Part shown: piece by piece, positions 1 to 8,218 of the stretch
How the letters are laid out: each line of letters opens with the position of its first letter
Position numbering within the stretch: the first letter of the stretch is position 1
Assembly: GCA_003219945.1 (NCBI GenBank)
Contig: QHQV01000316.1
Coordinates: 1 to 12,103 of the forward strand
Origin: Verrucomicrobiota bacterium
GTDB taxonomy: Bacteria > Verrucomicrobiota > Verrucomicrobiia > Chthoniobacterales > UBA10450
DNA length: 12,103 nt
Direction: 5' to 3'
The notes under the pieces: model-generated
The model's input: the letters and a program-made list of their open reading frames with translations, nothing else
Database searches by the model: none
Told to the model about the DNA's origin: nothing
Program-made: the position numbers and the translations under genes

Positions 1-2727
1 ATTCCCGGAGCGTATGGCAAGCTCGCGCGCGTACTGAAGAGTGTCGATGGAATCGACGTTTTTGTCGCGTCGAATCGCCTTGATTCGCGGAAAACGCAAT
101 GCGAGTCCACTGGCGTGACGAGTGCTAGGTTGGATTGAATTGAAAGCCACTTCGAGCACGACATTCGGTTGCACTCTGCGATAGCGGCCATGGTCGGTTA
201 TTGTGTTTTGTTTAAAATGCTCCGTTAACTCCGCAATCTCTACATCGGTCAATCCGCTGTAGGCTTTGCCAATTGGCAAGAGTTCGCCGGTAGTCTCATC
301 GCGCACCGCGAACGTGTAATCGCTTAACACATCGTTTCGTTTTCCGTGGCCAAGCTCGGCCGCAACAACCACCACATCCAGCGTCGCTAGTTCACGTTTG
401 AGTTTGAACCAAAACATTCCGCGAGTGCCGGGGAGATAAAAGCTTTCGGAGTCTTTGATCATTAAACCTTCATTCAAACGCCGGCGCGCATCCTGGAAGA
501 TTTGCTCAATCTCCGCTGCAGACCGCGCTGGCGTAACATTCGCCCTGTGAAATTGGGGTGGCAATACAAGTGTACCTAACTGTTCCCGCCGCTCGCGAAG
601 CGGCGTTTTCAATAGCGAGCGTCCGTTCATCCAGAGCAGGTCGAAAATTACAAAAACTACTGGCACATCCGCCGCCGCTCCGGCGAACAGATCAGAAGTG
701 TCGTCCTTGCGCCCAAGCCGCTTTTGCAGATCGAAGAAGGTCAGTCGCCGCCCTTTGTCAAAAGCGATGATCTCGCCATCAGCAATTAGCTCCTGATCAA
801 ACCTCCTGGCTTGTTCGACCAGCTCCGGAAATTGCCCGGTAATTCGTCGCAAATCGCGCGAGAAAATCTCGACGCTATCTCTACTGCGATGAAGCTGTGC
901 ACGAATCCCGTCGAATTTGTCTTCGACGTATACCGTCCCTGGGATCGACGATCCGGACTGGTCGCGCTCGATGCCGGCTGCTTCCATGAAGCGGTTCCAG
1001 ACGGCATCCGCGCTCGGTTCGGGAGTCGCGAGCATACACTTAATCGGACGAAGCAGTGATAACTCGGCACTATGCAGCTCTTTTTGTGAGGCCAGCAGTG
1101 CCGTCCGGCCGATGTCCCCTAACAACATGTTGGCCTGTTTCACTTCATCGAGGGAAACATCAAAGGCCTTGGAGATGGCTTCCTCCACCAGACCCTCGCG
1201 CAGGCCGATGCGCAGGTCGCCAGTCAAAATCTTAACCACGTACTGGCCTTCGCGCGGCGATAGAACCGAAAATCGCTGTCGCAGCAGCTGTGCCTTGGCG
1301 ATCGAGCCGCGCGCGCGGTGAAGATTTTGGAACAACTCAGCCGATTCCATAACGCTGAATGGGTGTGGCGCCGTCCGGCCATCGAGAACTTCAAACGCAG
1401 TTTTGCCAGCGTCGCCATGTCTGCCGGCGCTGCGATGAAACTCGCTATCTCCTATTCTTGTCGCTTCCTGCAGCGCGCGGAAGATTACGGCCCATCCGAC
1501 CTGCAATATGCGAGGATCGCTTTGGGCAAATGCCCTTCCTGTGAAATATGTAGCCACAATCGGGAGCTGCTCACCTGTTAGGCCGCGCAGGTAATCGGAC
1601 AGCAACCGAATCTTCTCCAGTTTTGCCGGAGTCGCACCGATGGCTTCACCGACATTCGCGAAATCCAGAAATTCAGATTGCTGCGCTGACTCGTTGGGAA
1701 GCCGCGCTGTGGCGGAATTTGTCGGCAGGCATTTCCGCGCCATCTCTCTGCGGCCGAAGTGCAGTTCCATCTGGTTTTCTTCAGTCAGCGCCCACGCGTC
1801 GAGGCCGCGCGCACGAAGATCGGATGCGAAAGCTGCGGCAAAACCGTGGAGCGTCAACACTCGGCGCGGCTGCACCAATTCGACGTACCGAAGCAAATCG
1901 TCGTAGTCGGCGTGGTCCGATAGGGGAAATGCCGCATCCACCTGGTACCGATACACCGCGTGTGGATCGACGGCCCATCCACTGATTAAAGCTATACGTT
2001 TGCGCGGGATCTTCTCCAGCATGGGCGAGCGGTTCGCGCTCGGCGGACAGATCAATACTTTGCCGGCGACATCATTCCGATTGTATCGCATGTATTTGCA
2101 AAACGACTGCCCGAGCTGTTCGTAAATGCGCGTTATTTGATAGACCGAGCCATGCAGCATGGGCGTCAAACCGGCGCCTTCGAGCGCACAGAGGATTTCC
2201 TGCGCCTTGCCTAACGAGTAGCCCAGCAGCACCGGCACCTCAGTTGCGTCAATCGTTTCGACGCAGAACGCGACCATTTGGTCGATCACTTCTTTCGTGG
2301 GCGGGAAGCGATAGCGCGGCCTGCCGAAGGTTGTTTCCATCACAAGGGTCTCAGCATGACGCCACTCTGGCTCCTCGGCGGACTTGCCGGGACGCAGTTT
2401 GAAATCGCCAGTGTAGAGCAGCGTCTCCTGACCAGCGAAAACGAGGCACTGAGCTGAACCAAAGATATGCCCCGCAGGTAATAGCATCAGATCCACGCCG
2501 CGAATAGATCGTCTTTCGCCAAATGGCAGTGGATGCTCGATGCGCGATCCCGGCAGGCGGACTCGCATCAGGCGTGCTGTGCGTTCCGAAACGATCACCT
2601 CCTGGTGCGGAGCGATGTGGTCACTGTGCGCGTGGGAAACGAACGCGAAAGATTTTGCGTCCCACGGGTCCAGCCAGAAATCCTGTTGCGGCAAGTAAAC
2701 ACCGCGCTCGTAGCGAACTTCGATCAC
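1..2727 (-). CDS. Fused MBL/beta-CASP DNA exonuclease and ATP-dependent DNA ligase (Exo-Lig), 3' end outside window
   Basis: The complementary strand reads without a stop from a GTG at 2727 to the window edge, giving 909 codons with no termination. Residues 1-335 are a metallo-beta-lactamase exonuclease of the ligase-associated type: HAHSDH metal motif at 32-37, PAGHIFGSAQ at 84-93, YTGDF with Asp108, and SDHADY at 270-275. Residues from about 355 form the ligase: N-terminal DNA-binding domain, nucleotidyltransferase motif I KFDGIR at 604-609 (Lys604 is the expected adenylated lysine), FDLLW at 695-699, EGLMIKD at 753-759, WFKLKR at 773-778, then an OB domain with RFPRIKAIRRDK at 878-889. The start is the only plausible one: an in-frame TGA lies 93 bases upstream, and a weak GGGAAG precedes the GTG by 11 bases. 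In many bacteria Exo and Lig are separate neighbouring genes in Lhr-Exo-Lig-phosphoesterase clusters; here they are one chain. The inferred role is trimming and sealing of DNA ends in repair. Domain assignment is strong; the biological pathway is inferred. Confidence 0.93.
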   Translation of the reverse strand, partial: MIEVRYERGVYLPQQDFWLDPWDAKSFAFVSHAHSDHIAPHQEVIVSERTARLMRVRLPGSRIEHPLPFGERRSIRGVDLMLLPAGHIFGSAQCLVFAGQETLLYTGDFKLRPGKSAEEPEWRHAETLVMETTFGRPRYRFPPTKEVIDQMVAFCVETIDATEVPVLLGYSLGKAQEILCALEGAGLTPMLHGSVYQITRIYEQLGQSFCKYMRYNRNDVAGKVLICPPSANRSPMLEKIPRKRIALISGWAVDPHAVYRYQVDAAFPLSDHADYDDLLRYVELVQPRRVLTLHGFAAAFASDLRARGLDAWALTEENQMELHFGRREMARKCLPTNSATARLPNESAQQSEFLDFANVGEAIGATPAKLEKIRLLSDYLRGLTGEQLPIVATYFTGRAFAQSDPRILQVGWAVIFRALQEATRIGDSEFHRSAGRHGDAGKTAFEVLDGRTAPHPFSVMESAELFQNLHRARGSIAKAQLLRQRFSVLSPREGQYVVKILTGDLRIGLREGLVEEAISKAFDVSLDEVKQANMLLGDIGRTALLASQKELHSAELSLLRPIKCMLATPEPSADAVWNRFMEAAGIERDQSGSSIPGTVYVEDKFDGIRAQLHRSRDSVEIFSRDLRRITGQFPELVEQARRFDQELIADGEIIAFDKGRRLTFFDLQKRLGRKDDTSDLFAGAAADVPVVFVIFDLLWMNGRSLLKTPLRERREQLGTLVLPPQFHRANVTPARSAAEIEQIFQDARRRLNEGLMIKDSESFYLPGTRGMFWFKLKRELATLDVVVVAAELGHGKRNDVLSDYTFAVRDETTGELLPIGKAYSGLTDVEIAELTEHFKQNTITDHGRYRRVQPNVVLEVAFNSIQPSTRHASGLALRFPRIKAIRRDKNVDSIDTLQYARELAIRSGN

Positions 2728-2799
2728 GCAGAAAATTACTTCCCAATTTGCGTGAGTTCCATAGGATGCATAATCCCGATCAGCAGCGTGGGTTGCGCG

Positions 2800-2829
2800 T
2801 TGACACCTGCTTCAAGGGGCCGCTTTATT
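2800..2829 (+). promoter_or_regulatory. Possible sigma70-like promoter, close to the start codon
   Basis: A perfect TTGACA lies at 2800-2805. A weak -10-like TTTATT lies at 2824-2829, 18 bases downstream. If used, transcription would begin at or within a few bases of the ATG at 2836, giving a leaderless or nearly leaderless message. That would agree with the absence of a good ribosome binding site there. The -10 match is poor, so this may be chance. Confidence 0.3.
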
Positions 2830-2835
2830 ACGGAA

Positions 2836-3426
2836 ATGAGATTTGCCGCCGCACTTCTAATTTTGACTTTGTTGGCTGTTTCCGCTCCCGGGAAAGCCGC
2901 ACGGGAGGAACCTAAGGTCGTCGAGAAAGTCACGCCGCTGCCAGTGGTATTGGACCCAAACTTCGAGTTTCGAAAAACCAAGCTCTTTTTCATGAGTGAG
3001 AAAGGATTAAAGCCCAGCGAGAGGGCGCGCCAGGAGACGAGTAAGGTCGGCGGAAAGTCAAATTCGCCGAACCAGAAAACTGCTACGCTTCAGGATGCGC
3101 CCATCGTTTTCGAGAGGCAATACCGTCTTTTTGGCGCAGTTACCGGACTCGATCAACACCAGCGTTTCGGTGATTACTTCGATTTTTTTTGGCGGGTGAA
3201 ACGCACCGCGGATGTCACCGTGCGTCTGGAATATCGGCAGGAGAAATTGCACGAACACACCCAGGCGCAAGAGATCACATATAAAGACGTGCGCGGCACT
3301 CACAGGACTGAATTCAAGGTGATCGGCGACGATTACTTTGATGATGGCCGCGTGATGGCGTGGCGATGCGTCCTAATCGCGAACGGCCGAATCGTGGCGG
3401 AAAACCGCTCGTTTCTGTGGGAATAG
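2836..3426 (+). CDS. Exported protein of unknown function (196 aa)
   Basis: I do not recognise a named family. The chosen ATG at 2836 gives 196 residues beginning with a typical Sec signal peptide: Met-Arg, then a hydrophobic run of about 14 residues (AAALLILTLLAVSA) and a plausible cleavage site near GKAA at 19-22. The frame is open further upstream to 2533, but that part lies antisense over the exonuclease gene and has no secretion signal, so the later start is preferred. The mature part is polar. A basic, low-complexity stretch spans roughly residues 55-90. After it comes a compact, aromatic-rich C-terminal half containing GDYFDFFWRVKR and DDYFDDGRVMAW, ending in a Trp-Glu. It has no cysteine pair or lipobox, and no obvious catalytic motif. 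It is divergent from exo-lig across a 108-base gap and is probably transcribed alone. The likely location is periplasm or outer envelope. The real coding status is supported by the signal peptide and the well-formed frame. Confidence 0.72.
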   Translation: MRFAAALLILTLLAVSAPGKAAREEPKVVEKVTPLPVVLDPNFEFRKTKLFFMSEKGLKPSERARQETSKVGGKSNSPNQKTATLQDAPIVFERQYRLFGAVTGLDQHQRFGDYFDFFWRVKRTADVTVRLEYRQEKLHEHTQAQEITYKDVRGTHRTEFKVIGDDYFDDGRVMAWRCVLIANGRIVAENRSFLWE

Positions 3427-3564
3427 TTGGCGGGTCTGTGCGCCTCGACCTTTTTGCTCCCGCTCACGTCGTGGGTCGAAAATTCGAAGCTATGCGGCTC
3501 ATTAAGCGCTGCGTTCCGAATCAGTTGATAAGAGGTTTTGCCGTGCGCGGCCAGGTTTGACAGC

Positions 3565-4116
3565 ATGGGTTTCGGGCTGGTATCGTTTGAAAGAGTAACT
3601 GTGGATTCGACAATTCAAGTTGGGGTAAGAGGGCCAACCGTATGGGTGAAAGTGGAGGGAAAAGGTAGTTTCCTCAATAGCGGCAACCTCAAGGAGTTCG
3701 CGCGCGAAATGTTGGATCGCGGATATCGCGAATTTGTGGTGGACTTGGCGGATTGCGCCATGATGGATTCCACCTTCATGGGAACGATGGCTAGTGTGGC
3801 GTTGCGGCTAAAGGAACTCGGGCAAGGCCACCTTCACATCATTCGTTGCGGCAATCGCAGTCAGCAACTTCTTTCCGGACTCGGGTTGGATCAGATATTC
3901 GATATCCACAGCGATGGCACCGGTGCACCTGAATGTGCAGCGCTTGAAGAAGCCTCCAGAAGCCAGACACTAGATTCCCGAAAAACGGAGCAGACAGAAA
4001 CTATGCTCGAAGCGCACGAAGCGCTTTGCGAGGCAGCGCCCGAAAACATCTTTCGCTTTAAGGACGTTCTCGATTTCCTAAGACAAGACCTTCATCACGA
4101 GACGTCTTCGAAGTAA
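3565..4116 (+). CDS. STAS-domain protein, anti-sigma-factor-antagonist (RsbV/SpoIIAA) type
   Basis: This protein of about 183 residues has a STAS domain at roughly residues 13-125. The strongest signature is DLADCAMMDSTFMGTM at 60-75. It places Ser69/Thr70 where SpoIIAA/RsbV-type antagonists carry the residue phosphorylated by an anti-sigma kinase. About 60 residues follow the domain: a charged stretch rich in Glu, Ser and Thr, then a short predicted helix ending at the C-terminus. Simple RsbV proteins are about 110 residues, so this tail is extra. Start choice is uncertain. ATG 3565 is used here; GTG 3601, preceded by GAAAGAG, would begin almost exactly at the STAS domain, and TTG 3538 is also in frame after AGAGG. 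The next gene, 14 bases downstream, encodes a SpoIIE-type phosphatase, the natural partner that would dephosphorylate this protein. No kinase or sigma factor is present in the window, so the controlled target is unknown. Confidence 0.87.
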   Translation: MGFGLVSFERVTVDSTIQVGVRGPTVWVKVEGKGSFLNSGNLKEFAREMLDRGYREFVVDLADCAMMDSTFMGTMASVALRLKELGQGHLHIIRCGNRSQQLLSGLGLDQIFDIHSDGTGAPECAALEEASRSQTLDSRKTEQTETMLEAHEALCEAAPENIFRFKDVLDFLRQDLHHETSSK

Positions 4117-4130
4117 GCTGGCCTCGCGCA

Positions 4131-5567
4131 ATGTGGCCGACTCTTCTCCTTGGACTGCTTGTCGCGTCTCTAGCAGGGTGGTGTACGACTGCGTACGTCC
4201 AGACGCGGCGAATTCGAAAATTGGAGCGTTCGCATGAGGAGATTCAGGTCGAGGAGACGCTCGTTTTCGATTTCCTCCACGGGTTGGGCGAAGCGTTCCG
4301 CGGAACAATTCGACCTCAGGAATTGCATCGACTCATTGTGGAGGGCGCCGTGCACATTCTTGACGCACACGGCGGCGCACTCTACGTCACTGATCGGACA
4401 GGTGGCAAGCTCACGCCCGCATTCATCTCGAAGGGCTGTCCGCCGCTCATAGATGTTTCCCAAGATATTTTACAACAAGCCGCTGCCAATCCTGTCGCCC
4501 TTGAGAGCTTCCTGCGGCTCCATACCGTTGGTGCGAACGAAGGATTGATTGGCCGCGTCTGGCAAACAGGTCAGGCTGTCTGTCTCAACGAATTCTCGGA
4601 CGCGCCGGAGTTGGCCAAATTTCGGGGAAGCGCTTTTGGCAGTGTGTCGCTGATGGCCACAGCGCTCCAATACGGCGAGCAAGACCTCGGTGTTCTCGCA
4701 GTGGCAAACGGTCCAGCGGGTGTGCCTTTTTCGCAGGCTGATTTTGTCGTTTTTAAATCCATCGCCGAGCAATCGGCATTTGCGCTCTACAACGCCATCA
4801 TTTACTCGATGGCGAACGAAAAGAAACGGCTGGATCACGACTTGGAAATCGCGCGAGACATTCAGCGCATCCTGCTGCCATCTGAAGCGCCGGCTATCAA
4901 TGGGTTCGAAATTAGCGGGATTAACGTGCCAGCTCGCCAGGTAAGCGGCGATTATTTCGATTACATCCATGTCGATCAGGAACGACTTGGCGTTGCAATC
5001 GCCGACGTTTCCGGCAAAGGCGTGCCTGCATCGCTGATCATGGCGATTTGCCGCAGCGTATTGCGTGCAGAGGCGGCTCGGAACCCGTCTCCGGCGGATG
5101 TCTTGCGGAAAGTAAACCGGCAGCTTTACCCGGACATCAAAGAAGACATGTTCATCAGCATGGCGTACCTGGTCTTGGACCACCAGAACGATGGCGTCAC
5201 ATTTGCGCGGGCCGGACACGATGCGCCGTTATGGTACCAGCGGCAGTCGGAAACTGTAACGCCGGTAAAGTCACCGGGAATGGTGGTGGGAATTGACAGC
5301 GGAAACGTGTTCGATAGGCTTACGGTCGACTTCCCGGTACCGCTCGAGCGCAACGATTGCCTTGTCCTCTATACCGACGGCCTGACTGAGACGCTTAATT
5401 CCGAGGGAGACGAGTTTGGCGTTGATCGCATGATGCAGTCGGTTCGCGCCAGCGCGAAGGCTGGCGCGCAAGCGATTGTAAAGAGGATTATCGAGGACGT
5501 GCGCGAGTTTACCGGTTCCGTCCCTCAAAACGACGACATGACCTTAATAGCCATCCGCAAAACATGA
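4131..5567 (+). CDS. Membrane-anchored GAF-domain SpoIIE/RsbU-type PP2C serine phosphatase
   Basis: This 478-residue protein has a single N-terminal membrane segment (about residues 3-22) followed by basic residues, so the bulk is probably cytoplasmic. A GAF-type sensory domain covers about 50-225. A helical linker with the signature DLEIARDIQRILLP (237-250) leads into the PP2C domain at about 250-478. That linker is typical of RsbU/SpoIIE-like phosphatases. The expected acidic metal ligands are all present: SGDYFD with Asp274, IADVSGKG with Asp292, YTDG with Asp416, and QNDDM with Asp468/469; AGHDAPL at 361-367 is also conserved. It should therefore be catalytically active and remove phosphate from a STAS protein, most simply the one encoded just upstream. 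The signal read by the GAF domain cannot be told from sequence. Its stop codon overlaps the grpE start by four bases (ATGA, 5564-5567), which indicates one transcript and probable translational coupling. Confidence 0.93.
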   Translation: MWPTLLLGLLVASLAGWCTTAYVQTRRIRKLERSHEEIQVEETLVFDFLHGLGEAFRGTIRPQELHRLIVEGAVHILDAHGGALYVTDRTGGKLTPAFISKGCPPLIDVSQDILQQAAANPVALESFLRLHTVGANEGLIGRVWQTGQAVCLNEFSDAPELAKFRGSAFGSVSLMATALQYGEQDLGVLAVANGPAGVPFSQADFVVFKSIAEQSAFALYNAIIYSMANEKKRLDHDLEIARDIQRILLPSEAPAINGFEISGINVPARQVSGDYFDYIHVDQERLGVAIADVSGKGVPASLIMAICRSVLRAEAARNPSPADVLRKVNRQLYPDIKEDMFISMAYLVLDHQNDGVTFARAGHDAPLWYQRQSETVTPVKSPGMVVGIDSGNVFDRLTVDFPVPLERNDCLVLYTDGLTETLNSEGDEFGVDRMMQSVRASAKAGAQAIVKRIIEDVREFTGSVPQNDDMTLIAIRKT

Positions 5568-6118
5568 ACAAGATTCCGTCCAATGAACGCGAAGAAGAAA
5601 TGAATTCCTCAGCGCAGGCGAAGCAGCCCTCGCGTGCGGCTGCAAACGACGCCGATTCCCAAGATGCAATGGCCGGTTTAGAAGCCGATCTCGATCGCTT
5701 CCGCGACCTCGCGCTACGCAGCCAGGCTGATTTCGAGAACTACAAAAAGCGCGCCGCCCGCGAAAAAGAGGATGCGGTGAAATACGCCAACAGCTCGTTG
5801 CTCCAGCGTTTGGTCTCAATTCTCGACAATTTTGAGCTTGGTTTGGCAGCCGCGAAAACGGAGGGCACACAATCTCCGATCTATTCCGGAATGGTTCTGG
5901 TTCAAAAACAATTGAACGATTTGCTTGAGGAAAACGGGCTGCAAGCGATCGAAGCCGAAGACAAAAAGTTTGATCCGAACCTACACGAAGCGATTGCCCA
6001 CGAGCCGAGCGAAAGCCCCGAAGGAACAGTCATCCGCCAGGCCCAGCGAGGTTATCGTTTTAAGGATCGTCTGCTGCGACCTGCACGCGTCGTTGTTTCC
6101 AGCGGCTCGGCAAAGTAG
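5564..6118 (+). CDS. grpE: GrpE, nucleotide exchange factor of DnaK
   Basis: This 184-residue protein has the GrpE pattern. A charged N-terminal region is followed by a long helix at about 45-85, with a run near LRSQADFENYKKRAAREKE matching the family's dimerisation coiled coil. The C-terminal beta-wing carries FDPNLHEAIAH and EGTVIRQAQRGYRFKDRLLR, the diagnostic signature. GrpE releases ADP from DnaK and so speeds substrate cycling with DnaJ, which is encoded 59 bases downstream. The ATG at 5564 overlaps the phosphatase stop and has no visible ribosome binding site of its own, so it would rely on coupling. A second in-frame ATG at 5600 follows GAAGAAG and could be the true start, giving 172 residues. 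I saw no CIRCE inverted repeat upstream, so HrcA control is not supported here. Confidence 0.95.
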   Translation: MNKIPSNEREEEMNSSAQAKQPSRAAANDADSQDAMAGLEADLDRFRDLALRSQADFENYKKRAAREKEDAVKYANSSLLQRLVSILDNFELGLAAAKTEGTQSPIYSGMVLVQKQLNDLLEENGLQAIEAEDKKFDPNLHEAIAHEPSESPEGTVIRQAQRGYRFKDRLLRPARVVVSSGSAK

Positions 6119-6177
6119 TGAGTATTCTTGCTTGCTCTGCAGATTAGTTTGATTGGTCACGTGCTACCTTCGTTTTG

Positions 6178-7323
6178 ATGGCTACTGAGAAACGCGATTA
6201 CTACGAAGTGCTCGGCGTCGAACGAAATGCCGCCGGTGAGGAAATCAAACGAGCCTATCGCAAGCTCGCGGTAAAGTTCCATCCTGACAAAAATCCCGAC
6301 GATCCGCACGCCGAGGAAAAATTTAAACAACTAGGTGAAGCGTACGACGTCCTGATGGATCCAGACAAACGCGCGGCGTACGATCGCTTCGGTCATGCCG
6401 CGTTCGCGCAGGGGGGTGCCGGTTTCGGCGGTGGCGGTTTTCATGATCCGTTCGAAATCTTCCGCGAAGTGTTCGGCGGCGGCGGATTTGGCGGCGGGAT
6501 TTTCGAGACTTTCTTTGGCGGCAGCCCCGAAGCGCGCTCCGACGATCGGCGTCATGGATCGGATCTGCGGTACGACATGGAAATAAACTTGGAAGAGGCG
6601 GCTGTCGGCACAGAGAAGACAATTGAGCTTGAGAAGCTTGATGCCTGCGACAAATGCCATGGCAGCGGTGCCGAACCAGGCTCGCGCAAAACGAGTTGTC
6701 CGACGTGTGGTGGGCGCGGACAAGTGATCAGTTCGCGTGGGTTCTTTCATGTCTCGCAAACATGTCCACGTTGTCACGGCGCCGGTGAAATCATCGAAAA
6801 GCCATGCCAGAAATGCCGCGGCGAAGGGCGTTTCGAAAAGCTAAGCCGAATCAAACTGAAGATTCCCGCGGGAATCCGGGAGGGCACCCGATTACGTTCG
6901 CCGGGAAACGGCGAGGCGGGTATCGGCGGCGGTGCAGCGGGTGATCTTTATGTGGTGGTCCACATTAAGGAGCACAACATCTTCCATCGCGAAGCCGACG
7001 ATTTGTATTGCGACGTGCCAATCCCGTTTTCCGTTGCAGCCTTGGGCGGAGAGATTGACGTGCCGACGCTTGAAGGCAAGGCCCTCGTTAAAGTCCCCGC
7101 AGGCACGCAAAGCGGACAAATGTTCAAGCTCCGTGGCAAAGGCATAACAAACGTGAACGGCCGGAGCCACGGCGATTTATTCCCCAGGCTGATCGTTGAG
7201 GTGCCGTCGCGTCTTAATCCAGAGCAACGCCGCAAGCTCGAAGAGTTCGCCGCACTTTGCGGTGAGGAGAATACTCCAATGCGCAAAAGTTTCTTCGACC
7301 GCGCAAAGGAGTTTTTTAAATAA
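6178..7323 (+). CDS. dnaJ: Chaperone protein DnaJ (type I J-protein)
   Basis: This 381-residue, full-length type I DnaJ is the J-protein co-chaperone that stimulates DnaK ATPase and delivers unfolded clients. The J domain spans about 5-72 with the essential HPD at 35-37. A Gly/Phe-rich linker covers about 75-115. The zinc-binding domain has four CxxCxGxG repeats with cysteines at 157/160, 174/177, 196/199 and 210/213, all intact. The C-terminal substrate-binding barrels follow, and the C-terminal tail is short. ATG 6178 is chosen because the J domain begins immediately after it; the TTG just before it is in frame but unlikely. It lies 59 bases after grpE. The broken HMG-CoA-lyase-family gene begins about 13 bases after its stop, so it probably shares the transcript. 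No dnaK is present in the window. Confidence 0.97.
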   Translation: MATEKRDYYEVLGVERNAAGEEIKRAYRKLAVKFHPDKNPDDPHAEEKFKQLGEAYDVLMDPDKRAAYDRFGHAAFAQGGAGFGGGGFHDPFEIFREVFGGGGFGGGIFETFFGGSPEARSDDRRHGSDLRYDMEINLEEAAVGTEKTIELEKLDACDKCHGSGAEPGSRKTSCPTCGGRGQVISSRGFFHVSQTCPRCHGAGEIIEKPCQKCRGEGRFEKLSRIKLKIPAGIREGTRLRSPGNGEAGIGGGAAGDLYVVVHIKEHNIFHREADDLYCDVPIPFSVAALGGEIDVPTLEGKALVKVPAGTQSGQMFKLRGKGITNVNGRSHGDLFPRLIVEVPSRLNPEQRRKLEEFAALCGEENTPMRKSFFDRAKEFFK

Positions 7324-7336
7324 GCGCCGCAATTCC

Positions 7337-8196
7337 GTGGTTCGCAACGCCGTCACACTGATCGAATGCCCACGCGACGCGTGGCAGGGCCTCAGCCGGC
7401 AAATTCCCACCGAGCTGAAAACCCGTTACCTGCGGGCCCTGATTGACGGTGGGTTCAAACACATCGATGCGGCCAGCTTTGTTTCTCCCAAGGCCGTTCC
7501 GCAAATGGCCGACAGCGAAAAAGTGCTGGAACAAATCGACGTGCCTAACGACGTCGAGATTATATCGTGGTGAACGAAAAAGGCGCTGAGCGCGCCATTG
7601 CCACCCGAGCGGTTTCAACTCTGGGTTTCCCTTGCTCCGTTTCTGAGACCTTTCTCCGCAAGAACCAGAATCAGACATTTGACGAATGCTACGAAGTTTT
7701 GGAATTGATTAAACAAAAGGCAAACGACGCCGGGCTAAGCACTGTGGTTTACATTTCGATGGCGTTTGGCAACCCGTATGGCGATCCGTGGGATGAGACG
7801 ACGCCTGGCGAGGCGCTCAAGAAAGTTATCGGTTTCGGTCTACAATCTGTTTCGCTTGCTGACACGGTCGGCATGGCGAGTCCTGATTTGATTCGCAGTG
7901 TGTTTGAATCAGTGCGGAGTCAATATCCCGACTGCGACATCGGCGTGCACCTCCACAGCGCGCCCGCGCAAGCTGAATCGAAAGTGCTCGCCGCGTACGA
8001 TGCCGGCTGCCGCCGTTTTGATTCAGCCGTTGGCGGCCTCGGTGGATGCCCATTCGCGCAGGATGTAATGGTTGGAAACATCCCTACAGAATGCCTGCTT
8101 GCCGCTTTGAAACAACGCGGCGTAGAGCTGCCTATCAACAATGCGGTTCCCAAGGTGGAATCGCTAAACTCGCTTATCGCAGCTGACTACTCGTAG
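7337..8196 (+). pseudogene. Hydroxymethylglutaryl-CoA lyase family gene interrupted by one frameshift
   Basis: Two reading frames together make an almost complete HMGL-like TIM-barrel protein of about 287 codons. The first runs from GTG 7337 and carries ECPRDAWQG, with the catalytic Arg-Asp pair, and SFVSPKAVPQM, then hits a TGA at 7571-7573. The second is read from about 7564 to 8196. It begins VVNEKGAERA and contains VYISMAFGNPYGDPW, the metal-binding HLH (7948-7956), and GGLGGCPFAQD with the catalytic Cys at 8047-8049. The break is near 7560-7563, between DVEII and VVNEKG. Restoring one base, or four if a glycine codon is also missing, joins the frames. All recognised catalytic residues survive on one piece or the other. 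The family cleaves HMG-CoA to acetyl-CoA and acetoacetate in leucine or ketone metabolism; related aldolase-type lyases exist, so exact substrate is uncertain. A single lesion in an otherwise well-kept gene could be a recent mutation or a sequencing error. Confidence 0.88.
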
Positions 8197-8218
8197 GTCG
8201 GATCAAGCACAACCAGCC

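Noticed and set aside
2736..2771. A very short minus-strand frame, MHPMELTQIGK, ending 8 bases before the exo-lig GTG, as a possible leader peptide.
   Set aside because: It has no regulatory codon run or attenuator-like hairpins, and its GGGAAG end can simply serve as a weak ribosome binding site for exo-lig.
2533..2835. A 303-base in-frame extension upstream of the exported-protein gene.
   Set aside because: It lies antisense inside the exonuclease coding region, and starting there would bury a clear signal peptide in the middle of the protein.
3445..3479. Inverted repeat TCGACC ... GGTCGA after the exported-protein gene.
   Set aside because: The stem is only 6 bp with a 23-base loop and no following T-run, so it is not convincing as a terminator or operator.
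4470..5219. A 249-codon open frame on the minus strand.
   Set aside because: It lies antisense to the GAF/PP2C phosphatase gene, shows no family-like motifs, and the plus-strand gene has all its catalytic residues.
6119..6177. Gap between grpE and dnaJ, inspected for a separate promoter or a CIRCE heat-shock element.
   Set aside because: No TTAGCACTC / GAGTGCTAA repeat and no good -35/-10 pair could be seen.
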